A stretch of 64,000 nucleotides of DNA, from NCBI RefSeq assembly GCF_010183535.1, contig NC_071328.1:4340001-4404000 (forward strand). Direction: 5' to 3'. Both the position numbers and the translations under genes were made by a program. Under the pieces are notes generated by a model. That model was not told the DNA's origin. It searched no databases and saw only the letters and a list, made by a program, of their open reading frames with translations. The DNA comes from Caenorhabditis remanei (Eukaryota > Nematoda > Chromadorea > Rhabditida > Rhabditidae). Positions 11,239 to 22,985 of the stretch are shown one piece after another. Position 1 is the first letter of the stretch. Each line of letters begins with the position of its first letter.

Positions 11239-13810
11239 TCAATAGAGTCTTTTGACGAGGCGTTTCTCCAAAAACTCCTTTTCAGTCATATTCGAAGCGG
11301 CAAAAGTGATATTATTCTCCTTAATTTTTATAGATGCCACGTGTTGATCAGTCTCTCTAACAATATAATCTGGACTGCTGAACATATGAATTCGCCAAGT
11401 AAGTTTCCAATCTCTGAAAAATATGATCGTTATAAGACATCAACTCAATTATCGACTTACTTCTTTGCAAATTGATAAACTGGCAGTTGATCAGGTAAGT
11501 CCAAGCGATTGATTGGAATACTATTCATGATTTGGTTCGGACTGAGAGGATTTTTAAATGGAGAGACATAAATACTGAAATATTCCAAATTCTGATATCC
11601 TTCATTTGATCTCCACTTGTTCAGATACTGAATGATAGCTCCATCGCTTATGATTCCATCGTCAATAAACAACTGTCTTCCTTCGAAATTGGATAAAATG
11701 TCATCTGCCGAGCAGTTCGTTTCACCAATATGTAACACTTTCGTCCTAGCAAATTCCAAATTTCTTCCAAGCAAAGGGCTTTCTAATTCAGATAGTCCGA
11801 TAAAATCCTGATTAGGAGATATCGCAAGGAAATCGTGGAACGCAGCTACTCCTATGTGATTGGATACATCTGTACTAGTGATATTCTTCAGTTTTGAAAA
11901 TGGTGGCATCAGAAGTTTAACATTTAACTGATATTTAATGGATGAACCAAAGAAGTCAAGGAAGTAATTGTGGATAGATGGAAGCAGTGTTTGTTCCTGT
12001 TCCAAATTGAGTAGTACCATAAGTGGATGATTTCTGGTTGGCATACTGAAAGGAATGAAATGAACTAATTTGGGAAGTTGTTCAGTGTACGGTAGTGAGA
12101 ACGAACACTTTATTATGTCGAGCATATCTGGTGTATTTCTAAATTAAATGAGAACAAATGGAATTCAGACTCGCTGGCACCAAAACACTGGCTGTGATAG
12201 TAGAAATGGAGCTACCTCGAATGATTTAATCTCTTTCTTACTCACCTCACTTGTAAATCCATTCCGAGAAAATTCATTGAGATAAGTGGACGACCTCTCA
12301 GTTCATACCTCATTTTGATACTCATAAATGGATTGTATCCACTACTAGATGAGGAAATATTGAGGCGCGACGGCGGTCTCCACTCATAAGTGATTGTGAG
12401 TATCTTGTCGAAACGGCTTCTCATCAATGATTTCATATTTTGATAGAAAATCTGAGAACAAGAAGCCATCATCAACAGATCCACCAACTCCATGCTCGAC
12501 AATATCTCTCTCTGAATCTGCCTTGAAAATTTTGAAAATTTCATGGAATTTCTGGGAGGGTCAGCGTTTTGGAGTGGAGTTCGTTGGAAAGTCTTCTGAA
12601 TTCTTCCTCTCATAACCTCTTCTTCTGTCATTTTCCATGAAGCAAATTTGATTCCTCGAGTTGTGACTTCCAGTGATGCCACGTGTTGATCAGCATCTCG
12701 AACTATGAAATGTGGACTACTGAATTCTTCGATTTTCCATTCGCATTTACCCCAATCTCTTCTGAAAACAACAGTACCTTAGTACTCTATATACAGTAAA
12801 TATTCTCTGATATCCAAGTCATAATAATGACCCCATATCACTCTACCTTCTTCTGTCATAACGATAAATCGGCATCTTCTGATTCGGGTCAAACCGTTTG
12901 ATGTCAAGGTTTCTCATTATTTTTTCAGGATTTAGATCCCTTTTTAAATCCTGATAAAGTCCTCTCTCGCGATGTATACTCAAGTACTCCAAATTTTGAT
13001 GTGTCTGATTTGATTTCCAACTGTTCAGAAACTGAATGACATCATCATTTTTGACTGTTCCACCACTTATGAACAGATGTCTTCCCTTGAAATTCTTCAA
13101 AATATCTCCGGCTTTACTGTCCGGGATCCATAGGTCAAGCACTTTGGTCTGAGCCAGTTTCAAACTTTGTTCGTTTTCATAACTTCCGCATCCATTCAAT
13201 CGAATATAGTCCTGTGAGGGTGAGAGAGTTATGTACCCATCCCACAATTGTGTACTCGCTTCTTCATTCCAGAAACAAATATTACTACTCTTGATGTTCT
13301 CCAGTCTTGGTATATAGTCCAAGCAACGACTTTCTAAATGATATTCAATAGAACACCCGAAAAATTGTCTGAAATAGTTGTGGATGGTCTGTAACATTTG
13401 CTCTCCGTCTTGCTGATTGCATAGTATAAAGAATGGGTGATTTCTAGTTGCCATGCTGGAAAATATCTGGTTTATAAATAATTTGCTTAACGAAAAACTC
13501 ACCAACAGTCTACGTCAATTCCAAACAGATTCATTTGAACGACAGGCCGATTTCTACCTTCTTCTCTTGGCACTAACTTCATGAACTCCTTGTTATTACT
13601 GTTAGAAGATAAAATTCTAACATTATTTGGTTTTGAGGAGCAGTATGTGATTGAAATGATCTTATCAAGTCTCAATTTTATACATGATTCTATCGATTTT
13701 TTCAATTTTTTCGAACAAAATGACAGAAAAAGAATATCGATCAATTCCATACTTGAGAATATTTCAGTTTGGACACGCAAGGGAAAACTGGAAAGTTTCA
13801 TAGTTTTCAT
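11239..13810 (-). CDS. F-box/FBA gene L4, two-unit
   Basis: Exons 13503-13810, 12847-13455, 12246-12761, 11461-12045 and 11239-11413 give 730 residues with phase-2 introns throughout. Exon 1 starts MKTMKLSSFPLRVQTEIF and is an F-box; exon 2 starts MATRNHPFFILCNQQDGEQM and is FBA2-like; exon 3 finishes that domain (FIVRDADQHVAS) and runs straight into F-box 2 (SRQIQREILSSMELVDLLMM); exon 4 (MPTRNHPLMVLLNLEQEQ) and exon 5 form the second FBA. It is the gene nearest the single-copy island and the mirror partner of R1. Role inferred: SCF adaptor. Start chosen because the ATG opens exon 1 at the same place in all six copies. Confidence 0.86.
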
Positions 13811-13866
13811 TCTGAAATAATGAAGAATATAATTGAGAAAGGGTTGGAAAAAATGAAAAATTCGAA

Positions 13867-13947
13867 AAAATCAATGAGCTGAACGAGGAGATGTAGTGGG
13901 TCTTGTGTGTCCTCATCTCTGCCACGTCGTCATCCTTCCATTCCCAC
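13867..13947 (-). promoter_or_regulatory. shared F-box promoter block (L4 copy)
   Basis: Same block as at 2101-2182. This copy has GTGGGTCTTG for GTGAGTCTTG and otherwise follows the consensus. It lies 57 bp upstream of the L4 ATG. Confidence 0.5.
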
Positions 13948-14035
13948 GACAGGCGACACACGGTTTTTCGTCTCATTAGAGCGAATATGGTCCATCGATA
14001 CAGTACACATTCCAATGAAAACTTCTAATTTCTTT

Positions 14036-14160
14036 ATGAAAAGACGATGTTTGTAGAGGAGAAAAGAAAGGTGAGAATGAGCTACTGTTAACTGAAAACT
14101 TTGTTATTTTGTTTCAGCTCGCCAAAGGACGCATCGGGCAGATGAATGCTCGTCCAATCT
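14036..14160 (+). pseudogene. orphan terminal exon, possibly LTV1-like 3' end
   Basis: A short open stretch from about 14033 reads EKTMFVEEKRK up to a GTGAGA donor. After an intron ending TTTTGTTTCAG it continues LAKGRIGQMNARPI and a TAG at 14158-14160. A stop (TAA) just upstream in the same frame and the lack of further exons show that the rest of the gene is missing. A lysine-rich EKR-type tail fits the end of LTV1-family ribosome-biogenesis proteins, and in C. elegans I recall an LTV1 homologue (T23D8.3) beside tsp-7. The assignment is by synteny and weak similarity only. Confidence 0.4.
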
Positions 14161-14618
14161 AGTCATCTACATTCAATTCGATATAATATCTTTTTTCTTG
14201 TTGTTTGTTTCTGTTCATCCCAATATAGTTTTCTTTCCCTTTATTCTTGCATTATCTCGAATTTTTTGTGATGAATTTGAGCAACAAACGCACAAGGATT
14301 TTATCGCCGCGGGCGCCCTCCAGAGATCTCTCGCCTCTCCGTTATATCTTCAGATATATCCTTTATATTCCCCAAAGCTCGAATCAAGAGAGAGACATGA
14401 AGACGTCTTGGAAAAGAAAAAGAAGTATCAACTGCGAGGCGCTCCAAAATGGGCGGAGTTCGGAGCATCCGCCCCTTCTTCTTCTCCTCCGACTCAATTG
14501 TGTTGTCGCCTTCTCTTCTCATTCTTGTTTCCTTCCCCCCTTCACTGACGTCTTCTTTTTCTATTTCTCCACCAAAAGTTCCATTCGTCTTCTCCGATGA
14601 CATCGTGATAAGAAAGTC

Positions 14619-17375
14619 ATGGTCGAAGGAGGCGTCACCATCGTCAAATATCTACTTTTTCTTGCTAATCTAGTGTTATGGGTACGGTAGAGAGAGGGGG
14701 CGAGGCTTGAGATTCAAATGAAGCTTTTTCAGGTCGGCGGACTGTCTTTGATCATTATCGGATCGATTTTACAACTGAAATTTGATAATGTGTTAGATAT
14801 ATTAGGTGATGAACGGTGAGAGTTCGGAAAGGGGCGGGGCTTGGTTACTGACTCAAAATTTGAATTTCAGAATTCTGAAAAAAAAGTTCAGAATATCTGA
14901 AACTGACGTTTGAGAATCAGAATCCTTTTTCTCCTAGATTCAGAACTAAAGAATCAAAATTCAAAACTTGACATTCAGTTTTCAGATTCCTGAACTCCGG
15001 AATTAGATTTTTGCATTTCGGTTTCTGAATTCAAATTCCAAGATTCTGAATTTTGAATTCTTGATATTTGGTTTTCGTGATAACAATGCAAGGCTGAGAA
15101 TCCGAACCCTGAGATTCAGTTCTCTGATTTCTGAATTCTAGATTCCGAGTCGAAATTTCCGATCTTCGAGTTCCGGATCCTGAATTTGAATCCTTTGATT
15201 CAGAATCTCTTATCTTGATTCTCTAGATTTCGGATTCTGGATTCTGAATTAGGGATTCTAATTTCGGACTTTTGACTCTAGAGTTTGGATCTCCAGACCA
15301 GAATTCTATAATTTCTATTCTAAAATCTAGATTCAAGATTCCTCAAATCTGGAACTGACGGGTTCGGAATTTTCGTAAATTTTCTCCAAATTCCAGGTTA
15401 GCCACGCCCATAATCCTTCTGGTGATCGGTTCGCTGTGTACTCTTCTCGGATTTCTCGGATGTTGTGGAGCAATTCGAGAGAACTACTGTCTTACTGTAT
15501 CGTTTGCAGTTCTGTTGGCACTTCTCATCGTGAGTTCTCAATTTCTAGAAAAGATCTGAAAAAGATAATTACATATTTGGAATCCCCCTATAAAGCTAGT
15601 TTTATTTTCAGACCTGTGAAATCGCCGCCGTCATCATCGGATACGCGCTTCACGACAGTTTTCGACTTGGTATTTCTAATCAACTTCAGGTAATTTTACA
15701 TCGATTTTTGTTGTCTTTAACTCATAATTTCAGACGGGTATGATCCGATATCACGAGAGTCGAGGAGTCGAAAGTGCATGGGACAAAACGCATCAGGTCA
15801 GTCAAATAATCCAGGGATTATTTGAGTGTGGAGGGAGGGATTAGTTTAATGAGTGACCTTCAACTCTTTTTTCAAAAAAAAATTGAAGAATTGGAGAGGG
15901 GTGGTATCTTAGTTTTTTGAATTCAGACATTTGGGGAACCTCGCTCTAGCGAAATCTGAGAAAGCAGAGAACTTTGCGTCTCTTCATTCCCTATACTGTT
16001 TCTTCTGGAAAGCTGAAATTCCTTGAGTTTTGCTTCATATGAAGAGTACGATTATAGTCGAATTCCATTTAATTTCACATCCATTAACAAGGCACGCTTA
16101 TTACAACCGCGCTCTAGCGAAGCCGAAGAAAATTGTGTGCGAAATTGAGAAACTCAGAGAAAAAGAGACATTTATTTCGGTTGTAAGAACTGTGCCCCGA
16201 GCTAATAACTAACAATTGCAGAAAAAGCGATTTAAGTGAAAAACGCTCTACTTTGAGAAAGTGTCATAGTCTCAAAAATTTTCGTATTGCTCCATATTTT
16301 TGTTCTCTTTATAGAACAAACGTTATTCTATATTTTTTCAGTTGACAACTTTCTGATATCTCTTTTCGCTTTTGAGATTTGATTCTTTTTAGCTAGCTTG
16401 TTTTTCAGGTTTTATTGAAAAACGCGCAACTTTGAAATCCCGTCATGACTTCAGTTTTTATTTAATTCATTTGGTTTTCTGATATGTTATAGTTCCAATC
16501 TAGATCTTTAATTTTGTAGTTGACAATTTTTCTGTGCAAACCCTCTCTAAACAAATATAATGCCTGGAAATTACTAACTCCAATGCACCTATGCAATGAC
16601 TCACAACCAATTTTCTTCTTTGACCTATAAGGAGAACTCTCACTAAAAAGTAGTAGTCAGTTACAAACAAAACCAACTAGATTTGTTCTTTAACATATCA
16701 AAAAATCTCAAAAATCTAACTAGAACTGGCTGCATGACGGGCTTTCAAAGTTGGACTTTTTCAGTTAAAATGCAAAAAAGGGAAGGCTAAAAGGATTCAT
16801 ATCTCCATAGCGCAAAGAGATATCGAAAAGTAATCAACTGCAAAAATGAAGATCTATGTTTGATTTATAACATACTAAAATATTGGAAGAATTGAAAATG
16901 TTTCGAGACTGTAGCACGTCTTCAAAGTTGGTGCTGTACTAGCACTTTTTGTGTACAACTTCTGTAAAAATATAGCAAATGCGCTCCACCGAAACTAATA
17001 AAAGACACATTTCCAGTTATTCGAATGCTGCGGAGTGACAAACTCATCCGATTGGCTCACTTTCACAACGATTCCCGATTCGTGTTGCATCGAAGAAATG
17101 GAGGGATGTGCCAGAGAGAGTGCTCCACTTTTTGAGCCCGGATGCATTCATAGTGTCGAACGTTAGTAGCTCTTTTTTAAAGGATGCGCTCTGTTGCACT
17201 TTATCAATAGAGCGTGATTGCGAATGTTTCATTTCTTCCAGAGTGGGTGCTGAAAAACGGTGCAATGGTCGGTGGAATTTGTGCAGTGTTGGCAGCCATC
17301 CAATTGGTCGGAGTCTGTTTCGCTTGTTGTCTTTCAAAATCAATTCTCAAGGACTTCCACGATTTTTATTATTAG
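14619..17375 (+). CDS. tsp-7: tetraspanin
   Basis: Seven exons (14619-14681, 14733-14815, 15397-15529, 15612-15689, 15734-15796, 17017-17161, 17242-17375) encode 232 residues. TM1 is at ~8-31, TM2 ~50-75, TM3 ~81-107, TM4 ~197-220. The large extracellular loop carries the diagnostic CCG at ~144-146 (LFECCGVTNSSDW), then DSCC and a later paired Cys (EPGC), the tetraspanin disulphide pattern. Cysteines flank TM2 and TM4 (GFLGCCG, CFACC) and are likely palmitoylation sites. The symbol rests on neighbourhood: next to mom-5, as in C. elegans. It organises membrane microdomains. Introns 2 and 5 are swollen by repeats. The gene converges on mom-5. Confidence 0.88.
14840..15390. repeat. degenerate GAATTC/TTCAGA-rich stretch in tsp-7 intron 2
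   Basis: About 500 bp made almost wholly of overlapping variants of ATTCTGAATT, TTCAGAATC and GATTC in both orientations, without a fixed period. It looks like an old decayed short tandem or palindromic array and fills most of intron 2. Confidence 0.5.
16085..16207. mobile_element. MITE remnant related to the ATAT element
   Basis: Inside tsp-7 intron 5. It shares TTACAACCGCGCTCTA..GAAG, an internal TTGAGAAACTCAGAG region and the right end GTAAGAACTGTGCCCCGAGCTA with the element at 6468-6604 (in inverted order). Shorter scraps of the same family (GCGCTCCACCGAAA) lie at about 16981-16996 and 17187-17215. Confidence 0.55.
16240..16940. repeat. long foldback in tsp-7 intron 5
   Basis: The left part (about 16240-16460) and the right part (about 16725-16940) are imperfect inverted copies. 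For example, CAACTTTGAAATCCCGTCATG at 16426 faces CATGACGGGCTTTCAAAGTTG at 16733, and TGATATCTCTTTTCGC faces GCGCAAAGAGATATCG. Arms are diverged by many substitutions. No transposase frame is present. Together with nearby MITE scraps it explains the 1.2-kb intron. Confidence 0.6.
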
Positions 17376-18207
17376 TACTCTAATAGCTTTACTCTTTTTT
17401 CTATTATTTTCCTTCATTCATTTCCATTTCTCATCTTTAGGTTCTTTCACTCCTTTTTGTGTCGCCCTTTCTCGTATTCCACGAAATAATAATGCATAAT
17501 TTATGATATACGCTGAAAAAGAAGAAAAATACGAGAGAAAGAATCGCACAACATAAATAATGAGACTAATGATACATTGAATTCAATTCAAAGTTTAAAA
17601 ATTGAAAAACAAACGAATCGGACTGGGATTGGAAGTGGGTTTACCCTGGATTGGAGCGTTCAAAGTGGGAAAGTGTGTACCTTGTGCTGGAGCTTCTGAC
17701 AACAGAACATGAGTAAGTAACGAGATACATGAGAAGAATGGCAGCGAGATGAATGATTAGATGAACTGATCTACAGTAACCTGAATTTGATGACTCTTTT
17801 CTCTCAACTTTTTCGCCCTTCGTTCCACCAGTCTAAATATCATTTTTGGCCATCTCGTCTCTGTCCGGCAGTGCCTCTCTTTTTGTTATGTGGCGAGCGC
17901 ATCTTTAGGAGCTGCTTCTTAGAAATGTGCTCGTCGCAACTCAAATCAGGAAGCACAGCGCGTCGTAGAGAGACAAGAGTAGACAATAGAGGGAGCAGAC
18001 ACAAAGATGGATCATGCTCTGGGGAATGATTCTGGTGGTGTTGGAAGAAGGAGGCGATGGGCGCGGAGGAGCAAAAAGATGAGAGAAAAGTTACAAGAAG
18101 AGGAGCGGAATGAAAAGTTTTGGGTTGTTGGGGAAGGGGAGAAAGGGAATAAAAGCACATTACAATCATAATATTACAGGAAAAAATGTTAAAATAGCAT
18201 CGGAATA
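17376..18207. other. intergenic, convergent 3' ends of tsp-7 and mom-5
   Basis: About 830 bp between two stop codons. It should hold both 3' UTRs. I see no gene, RNA or clear repeat. Open frames here (for example 17787-18029) lack splice partners and codon support. Confidence 0.5.
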
Positions 18208-20300
18208 TCACCTCATATTCACCTGATCAACATGATTAGGAACAGGAGGTGACCTGGAAGAAAGCGCCAGGTACGCTTTATGATAACTCGATAACGTTTT
18301 CGACGAGACTACCCAGATTGCACAGGTTATACCAACAACCAGTTGTGATACATATCTGAAAATAAGGAATCAGTGAGATTATTGGAAAAGGAATACTCAC
18401 TTTAAAAGAAATACAATTATCTCTGGCGCCGCCACTTTCGGATCCATCGGACACTCGTCGATGGGATATGTGAAGCCGAAGAGCTCTCGATCTTGCAGTC
18501 GAATGCATCGATGGTGGAGCCATCCTTCTAACCACGCTGGCATATTCACTGCCTGATACCACATGATCGCGGCGTTCATGGCTGTTGGAAGGGAGTACAT
18601 GATGGCGAATGCTCCGATTCTGAAAGTAAAAATATTCGTTTTGTTTTGATTGTTTGAATTTGGGGATTTCAGCAAAATGCCGTTTCGTAAATCGACATGC
18701 CACGTGGCAATATTCACCTTAACATCAACTTTTCCAACTTGCTAATATTCCTCTCAACGTCTGCATGCTGTAACTTGATATAACTTCGAATTCGGATCAT
18801 CGACCAAATGCCACAGATGAGAAGAACTGCTCCGAGTGCTGCAAAAAAGAACGTTTTTTCCTCTTTAGTAGTAAAACGAGCATAAATAACGATAGAACAC
18901 AATTCGATTTGGCATTCACTGCCTTATCTAGACAAGTAAACTCACCCAACGAGACAACGATTGGCGTAAAGAAGAAATAGACAAGAGCGGAGGGATTGAG
19001 ATTTCCAACTGAACAAATTCCAGTGAAAACGTCTCCATCGACAGAGTTTGTGACGAGAACTGAGACTGATAAGACGGCGGGAACTCCCCAACACATTGCA
19101 TGAAAATATGGCGACAATGCGGCGATCGATTCGGCTCCCCACTTCAAATTAGCGGCTAGGAACCAGGCGAGACAGAGTACGAGCCACCTGAAAAATAGTT
19201 TATGAGTTTTATGGAACCAGAATGAATAGCTTACCATGCACAGCTAGACATAAAGAAGAAGTAGTGTACCACGGCGAGAGCACTGCAACCAACGTTTTCT
19301 CCTCCTTGCGTAACGAGGATTGTCGGAGTCGATCCATAAGTTCCGCAAGCGAATCCGTCTTCACCAACCACGCCAATCATATAAACTAACGAAATCGCGA
19401 GGTAACAGAATGCCAGATATAAAATCGGTCGGACAGGATATGCGAATCGAGACAAATCAACGAGGAATGTGACTAGTGTGAACAAGGAGCATACGAAACA
19501 GGCGACCGACCAAGCGGCGGTCCAGATTCGAAGAATTCGTCTCACACGTCCATCGAACATCATTGGTACTTGATTGTCGGCTTCACATGTCAACGAGCAT
19601 TCCGGAAGACGTCCACTAAGAAGGGGAAGTGAAAAGTGCGATCCGCTCGTTGTATGCATCACATGAGGGCATTTCTTCGGTGACAGAACGACTTCATTGG
19701 CGATTGTGGAGACTCCGAACGTGACGTCACTGCTGCTTCTGTAACTTGGACTATAAAACAATAAGTTTTCATATTGAATTTCTTTGAAAAATTATCAAAA
19801 AAAAACTAAAAATAAGTGACTCACTTCTTGGAGCTGCTCGATTCGCTTGAATTCTTGCCAACACACAAATCTGTCACCGGAAATTTATTGCAATCCAATT
19901 GATCTGGCCACTGGAATCCAAACTTTTTCATCAGAGACTCGCATCCATTCTTCGCCGATAGACACAACTCCCGACATGGTTGAATTGGTTTTTCGAGAAC
20001 CGTGCAGACGGGAGCGTAGACGGTGCACAGGAAGAGTCGAATGTCTTCAGAGCATTTCACTTTGATCAGCGGATTGAACTGAGAAATCGCCGGATTCGCT
20101 TCGGATTGTGTTGTGTGCCCGAGAAGGTTGGGGAAGACAGTTTGATTGTAGTCGAGATTCTTGCACATTGGAATTGTGATGAGTTCACATTTCCGTTGTG
20201 CCGAAAATCCGTTCATCGACGAAATTGATGTTGAGGAAAGACGTTGATCTGCTGACAGCCATCCGAGAAGGAAAGAGAAGATGAGTAGTCGGTGATACAT
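18208..20300 (-). CDS. mom-5: Frizzled-family Wnt receptor
   Basis: Exons 19825-20300, 19235-19750, 18946-19187, 18718-18838, 18401-18619 and 18208-18355 give 573 residues. A signal peptide is at ~1-17 (LLIFSFLLGWLSA); the cysteine-rich Wnt-binding domain is at ~30-150, with the ten-Cys order visible (CELITIPMCKNLDYNQT, YAPVC, CRELC); a linker follows; seven membrane segments run from ~225 to ~525. The cytoplasmic motif after TM7 reads KTLSSYH where most Frizzleds have KTxxxW, and the tail is short and lacks a PDZ-ligand. The start at 20300 was chosen over an in-frame ATG at 20342 because the signal peptide follows it directly. The symbol rests on similarity and on the tsp-7 neighbour. Role: Wnt signalling and spindle polarity in early embryos. 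Confidence 0.92.
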
Positions 20301-22985
20301 TGTAGAGGAGTGGGGCAGATTCGATGTTAGTTCATAGCACAATTTTTTGTTTTGGCTGAAAAAATTTTAATTTTAAAATAAGAAGTGAACGATTTCAGAC
20401 GGTATTTGAACGGATTAATATCGATTGCTAACAATTATTTTGCAAACTAAAGATAACAAAAAGTGAAGAAAATCGGATTATAGTGTAGCCTCTGGATAGT
20501 TCTTTTTTCAAAAAGTGACCTTCATTCCACACAGTGCAATGAGGCAATGTTTGTATTAGAGTTTCGAGTTAATGATTCATGAAATTCCCACTTCACATTG
20601 AATAGAGACAAATTGAATAGAGATTACTGTACAGCACGTCTCCTCTCTCTAATCTGATTCTCTGGTTGCGTAACTTCCGAGAAAAAATGAGAGGGATGAA
20701 GACACGCAATGCTCTCCAAGAGACAATAATTACGACATTATTCGAGTGTAATTACTGAAGAAGAGCCCGACATAATGAGTAGATCAATATAAATGAATAG
20801 GGGACCACCACCACCACCTGCTGTCCTGTTTCTGTTTCAAAGTGTCAAATGAGGATAGGACACGCGAAATCGAAGGGGAAAGAATAAGAAGGAAGAAGCT
20901 CTCAAATCGAATGATTCATTTTGAAAACATTCTCGGTATTCGTTTACAAGAGAGAAGACAAATGGGGTGGGGGAAAGAGAGATTGGAATCGACGAGAAAG
21001 AAAATACGATCGATTTGTAGAGGCGATAAGAGCAATGACCTAACCAGTTGAAAAGTTGCAGATGACACGTGGAAAGGGTAAAATGAGAGAGAAAAATGAA
21101 AAGTTCGAGGCGTTCCCGGGAAGTCTTTGAAGCTGTGAAATTAAATACAGTATAGAATTTCAAACATTCTGAATAAACTTTCGTCTTCAATTTCGCAAGA
21201 CCTCCCCGCCTCCCGTCTCGGACCTTCACACACATAGAGATGGGTGTCAAATTCGATTCCGGAATCAAATCAAATGGACCCCACTAGACCGCTCGTTTCG
21301 ATGAAAAAGTACTGCAAAAGAGAGCAACTGGGAGCCTTGTGACCGGAGGGAAGAGGAATGGAGCAAACGGAGTGATTTGTGATTGATAAAGGAAATGAAA
21401 AATGGACGAGGTGGCGGATAGACTGTGCGAGATGAAGAGACGCAGAAATTAAATGGTGATAAGAAGCGTTGGGGGAAAGAGGGTGAAAATGTGAAAATGT
21501 TCGAGCAATATTAATGATTTCTAGTTTTTGAGGAAACATACATTTCTGTTTCGTTAGAACAAATATAGACATTGGTTCCCACGGTATCCTTTCCCCTCCC
21601 TTCTCCACAATAATTATCAATAGAAGGGCACTAAAAGTGGTGGATTTATGAGGCGAAATAAAAACAAACTGCGAAAATGACAATTCGATGCAACAAAAGT
21701 GATGATTTGATGGCGATGGAATGAAGACGGTTGTGAACCCAGATGTTTCCCACCTGCTTGTTGACCGAAAACTGAAGGAAAAAGGGCAAAAATTATGAGG
21801 ACGGTGGGCGGTCAGATGGAAAATATGATTGGGTCATTGTGTAGAATTCGAGGAGAAAAACTAATACTGAGATTCTCTCAATAAATCAATCAAGTTCCAC
21901 TAATCACCCTTTAAAAAACGAACAGGCCGTAAATAAGACACATTGAGTGCCATAAAACACATAAAACACCCGCGAAAAGCAATAACGTATCTGTCTATCG
22001 AGAGTTGTCTTCTCTTGAAGTCTCTCTGGGTGGAGGCGGCGCCATAAATCAAGGTGAATGGGGTGTTTGCAACACGAAAAGAGGGACGAGAGGGACGAGA
22101 AATGGGCGGGACGGAACGAAGAAAGAAGAACAAAAAGTAATCAATGAGGAAAGAAGAAAGGCGATGGGACTGACGGAGGAAGAAGAAGAAGACGGGGAGC
22201 GAGGTGTTAGATGGATCGGTTTTGTGTTGTTTCGAAGGAGGACTGGTCGAATGATGGAGTGCTCCGATGTCTCTTGAGCCCTTCTCAATGTGTGGCGGGG
22301 CCCCTAATTCGGAGACGATAGATGGATGAAGGAGAGAGAGAAGACACTCTATTTATTCATGAACAATTGCGAATTAGCACTTTCCGAAGATGGAGTGACG
22401 CCTCTTGTCCCATTGTCTGGTATTCCAAACAAATTACATTTCAATTGTCTCCTTCGTTCGTTTCTTATCGTTTGTTGGGAGCATTCCCATCAATCAAAGT
22501 AGAGGATAAGATTGCGAATCTCTTTTTTTAAATATAAATTTGTGTTTCCTTTCCTTCTCGCTGCAGAAGTGACAAGTGTTTGAGACTCTTCTATGTCGAA
22601 TATTTGTGAAGTGTCATGTCGAAAACTATCTTCTGACACGTCCCAAAGGGACATTCCACCCGAAAATTTACGAAAAAATGGTGCGCGAAGAGAAAAAAAG
22701 TTGAAAAGGAGAAAACATGAGTTGACCTCGAGAGTCTCGACAAAAAATAAAATTGAAGGCGGTGAATTTTGCCGCGGGTACGCAATCTGTCGTCGTTTCA
22801 GGTGTCTGCGGACCATCTGTTGGACAATTTTTTGGCAGAATCTCTAATCTATCCAGAAGACGTCCAAATAAAGTAATTCTGAAAAAAGAAAACTGAATAA
22901 ATTAATAAAATTGATTGATTGATAAATCTTTGTCTCGAAAAATGCTAATTCACACAGTTTCCCCTTCTAGAATGACAATTTTCAG
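20301..22985. other. intergenic between divergent mom-5 and alg-10
   Basis: 2.7 kb that should contain the promoters of mom-5 (leftward) and alg-10 (rightward). It has long purine-rich strands (about 20860-21110 and 22060-22280, GAAGAAGA-type). Open frames in these tracts are composition artefacts. No RNA gene was recognised. Confidence 0.5.

Noticed and set aside
14198..14603. Three overlapping frames of 100-117 codons upstream of tsp-7
   Set aside because: Low-complexity pyrimidine-rich sequence, no splice partner, no recognisable protein, and mutual overlap on both strands.
22005..22288. Frames of 79-90 codons in the mom-5/alg-10 interval
   Set aside because: Purine-run composition; opposite-strand frames of equal length show it is bias, not coding.
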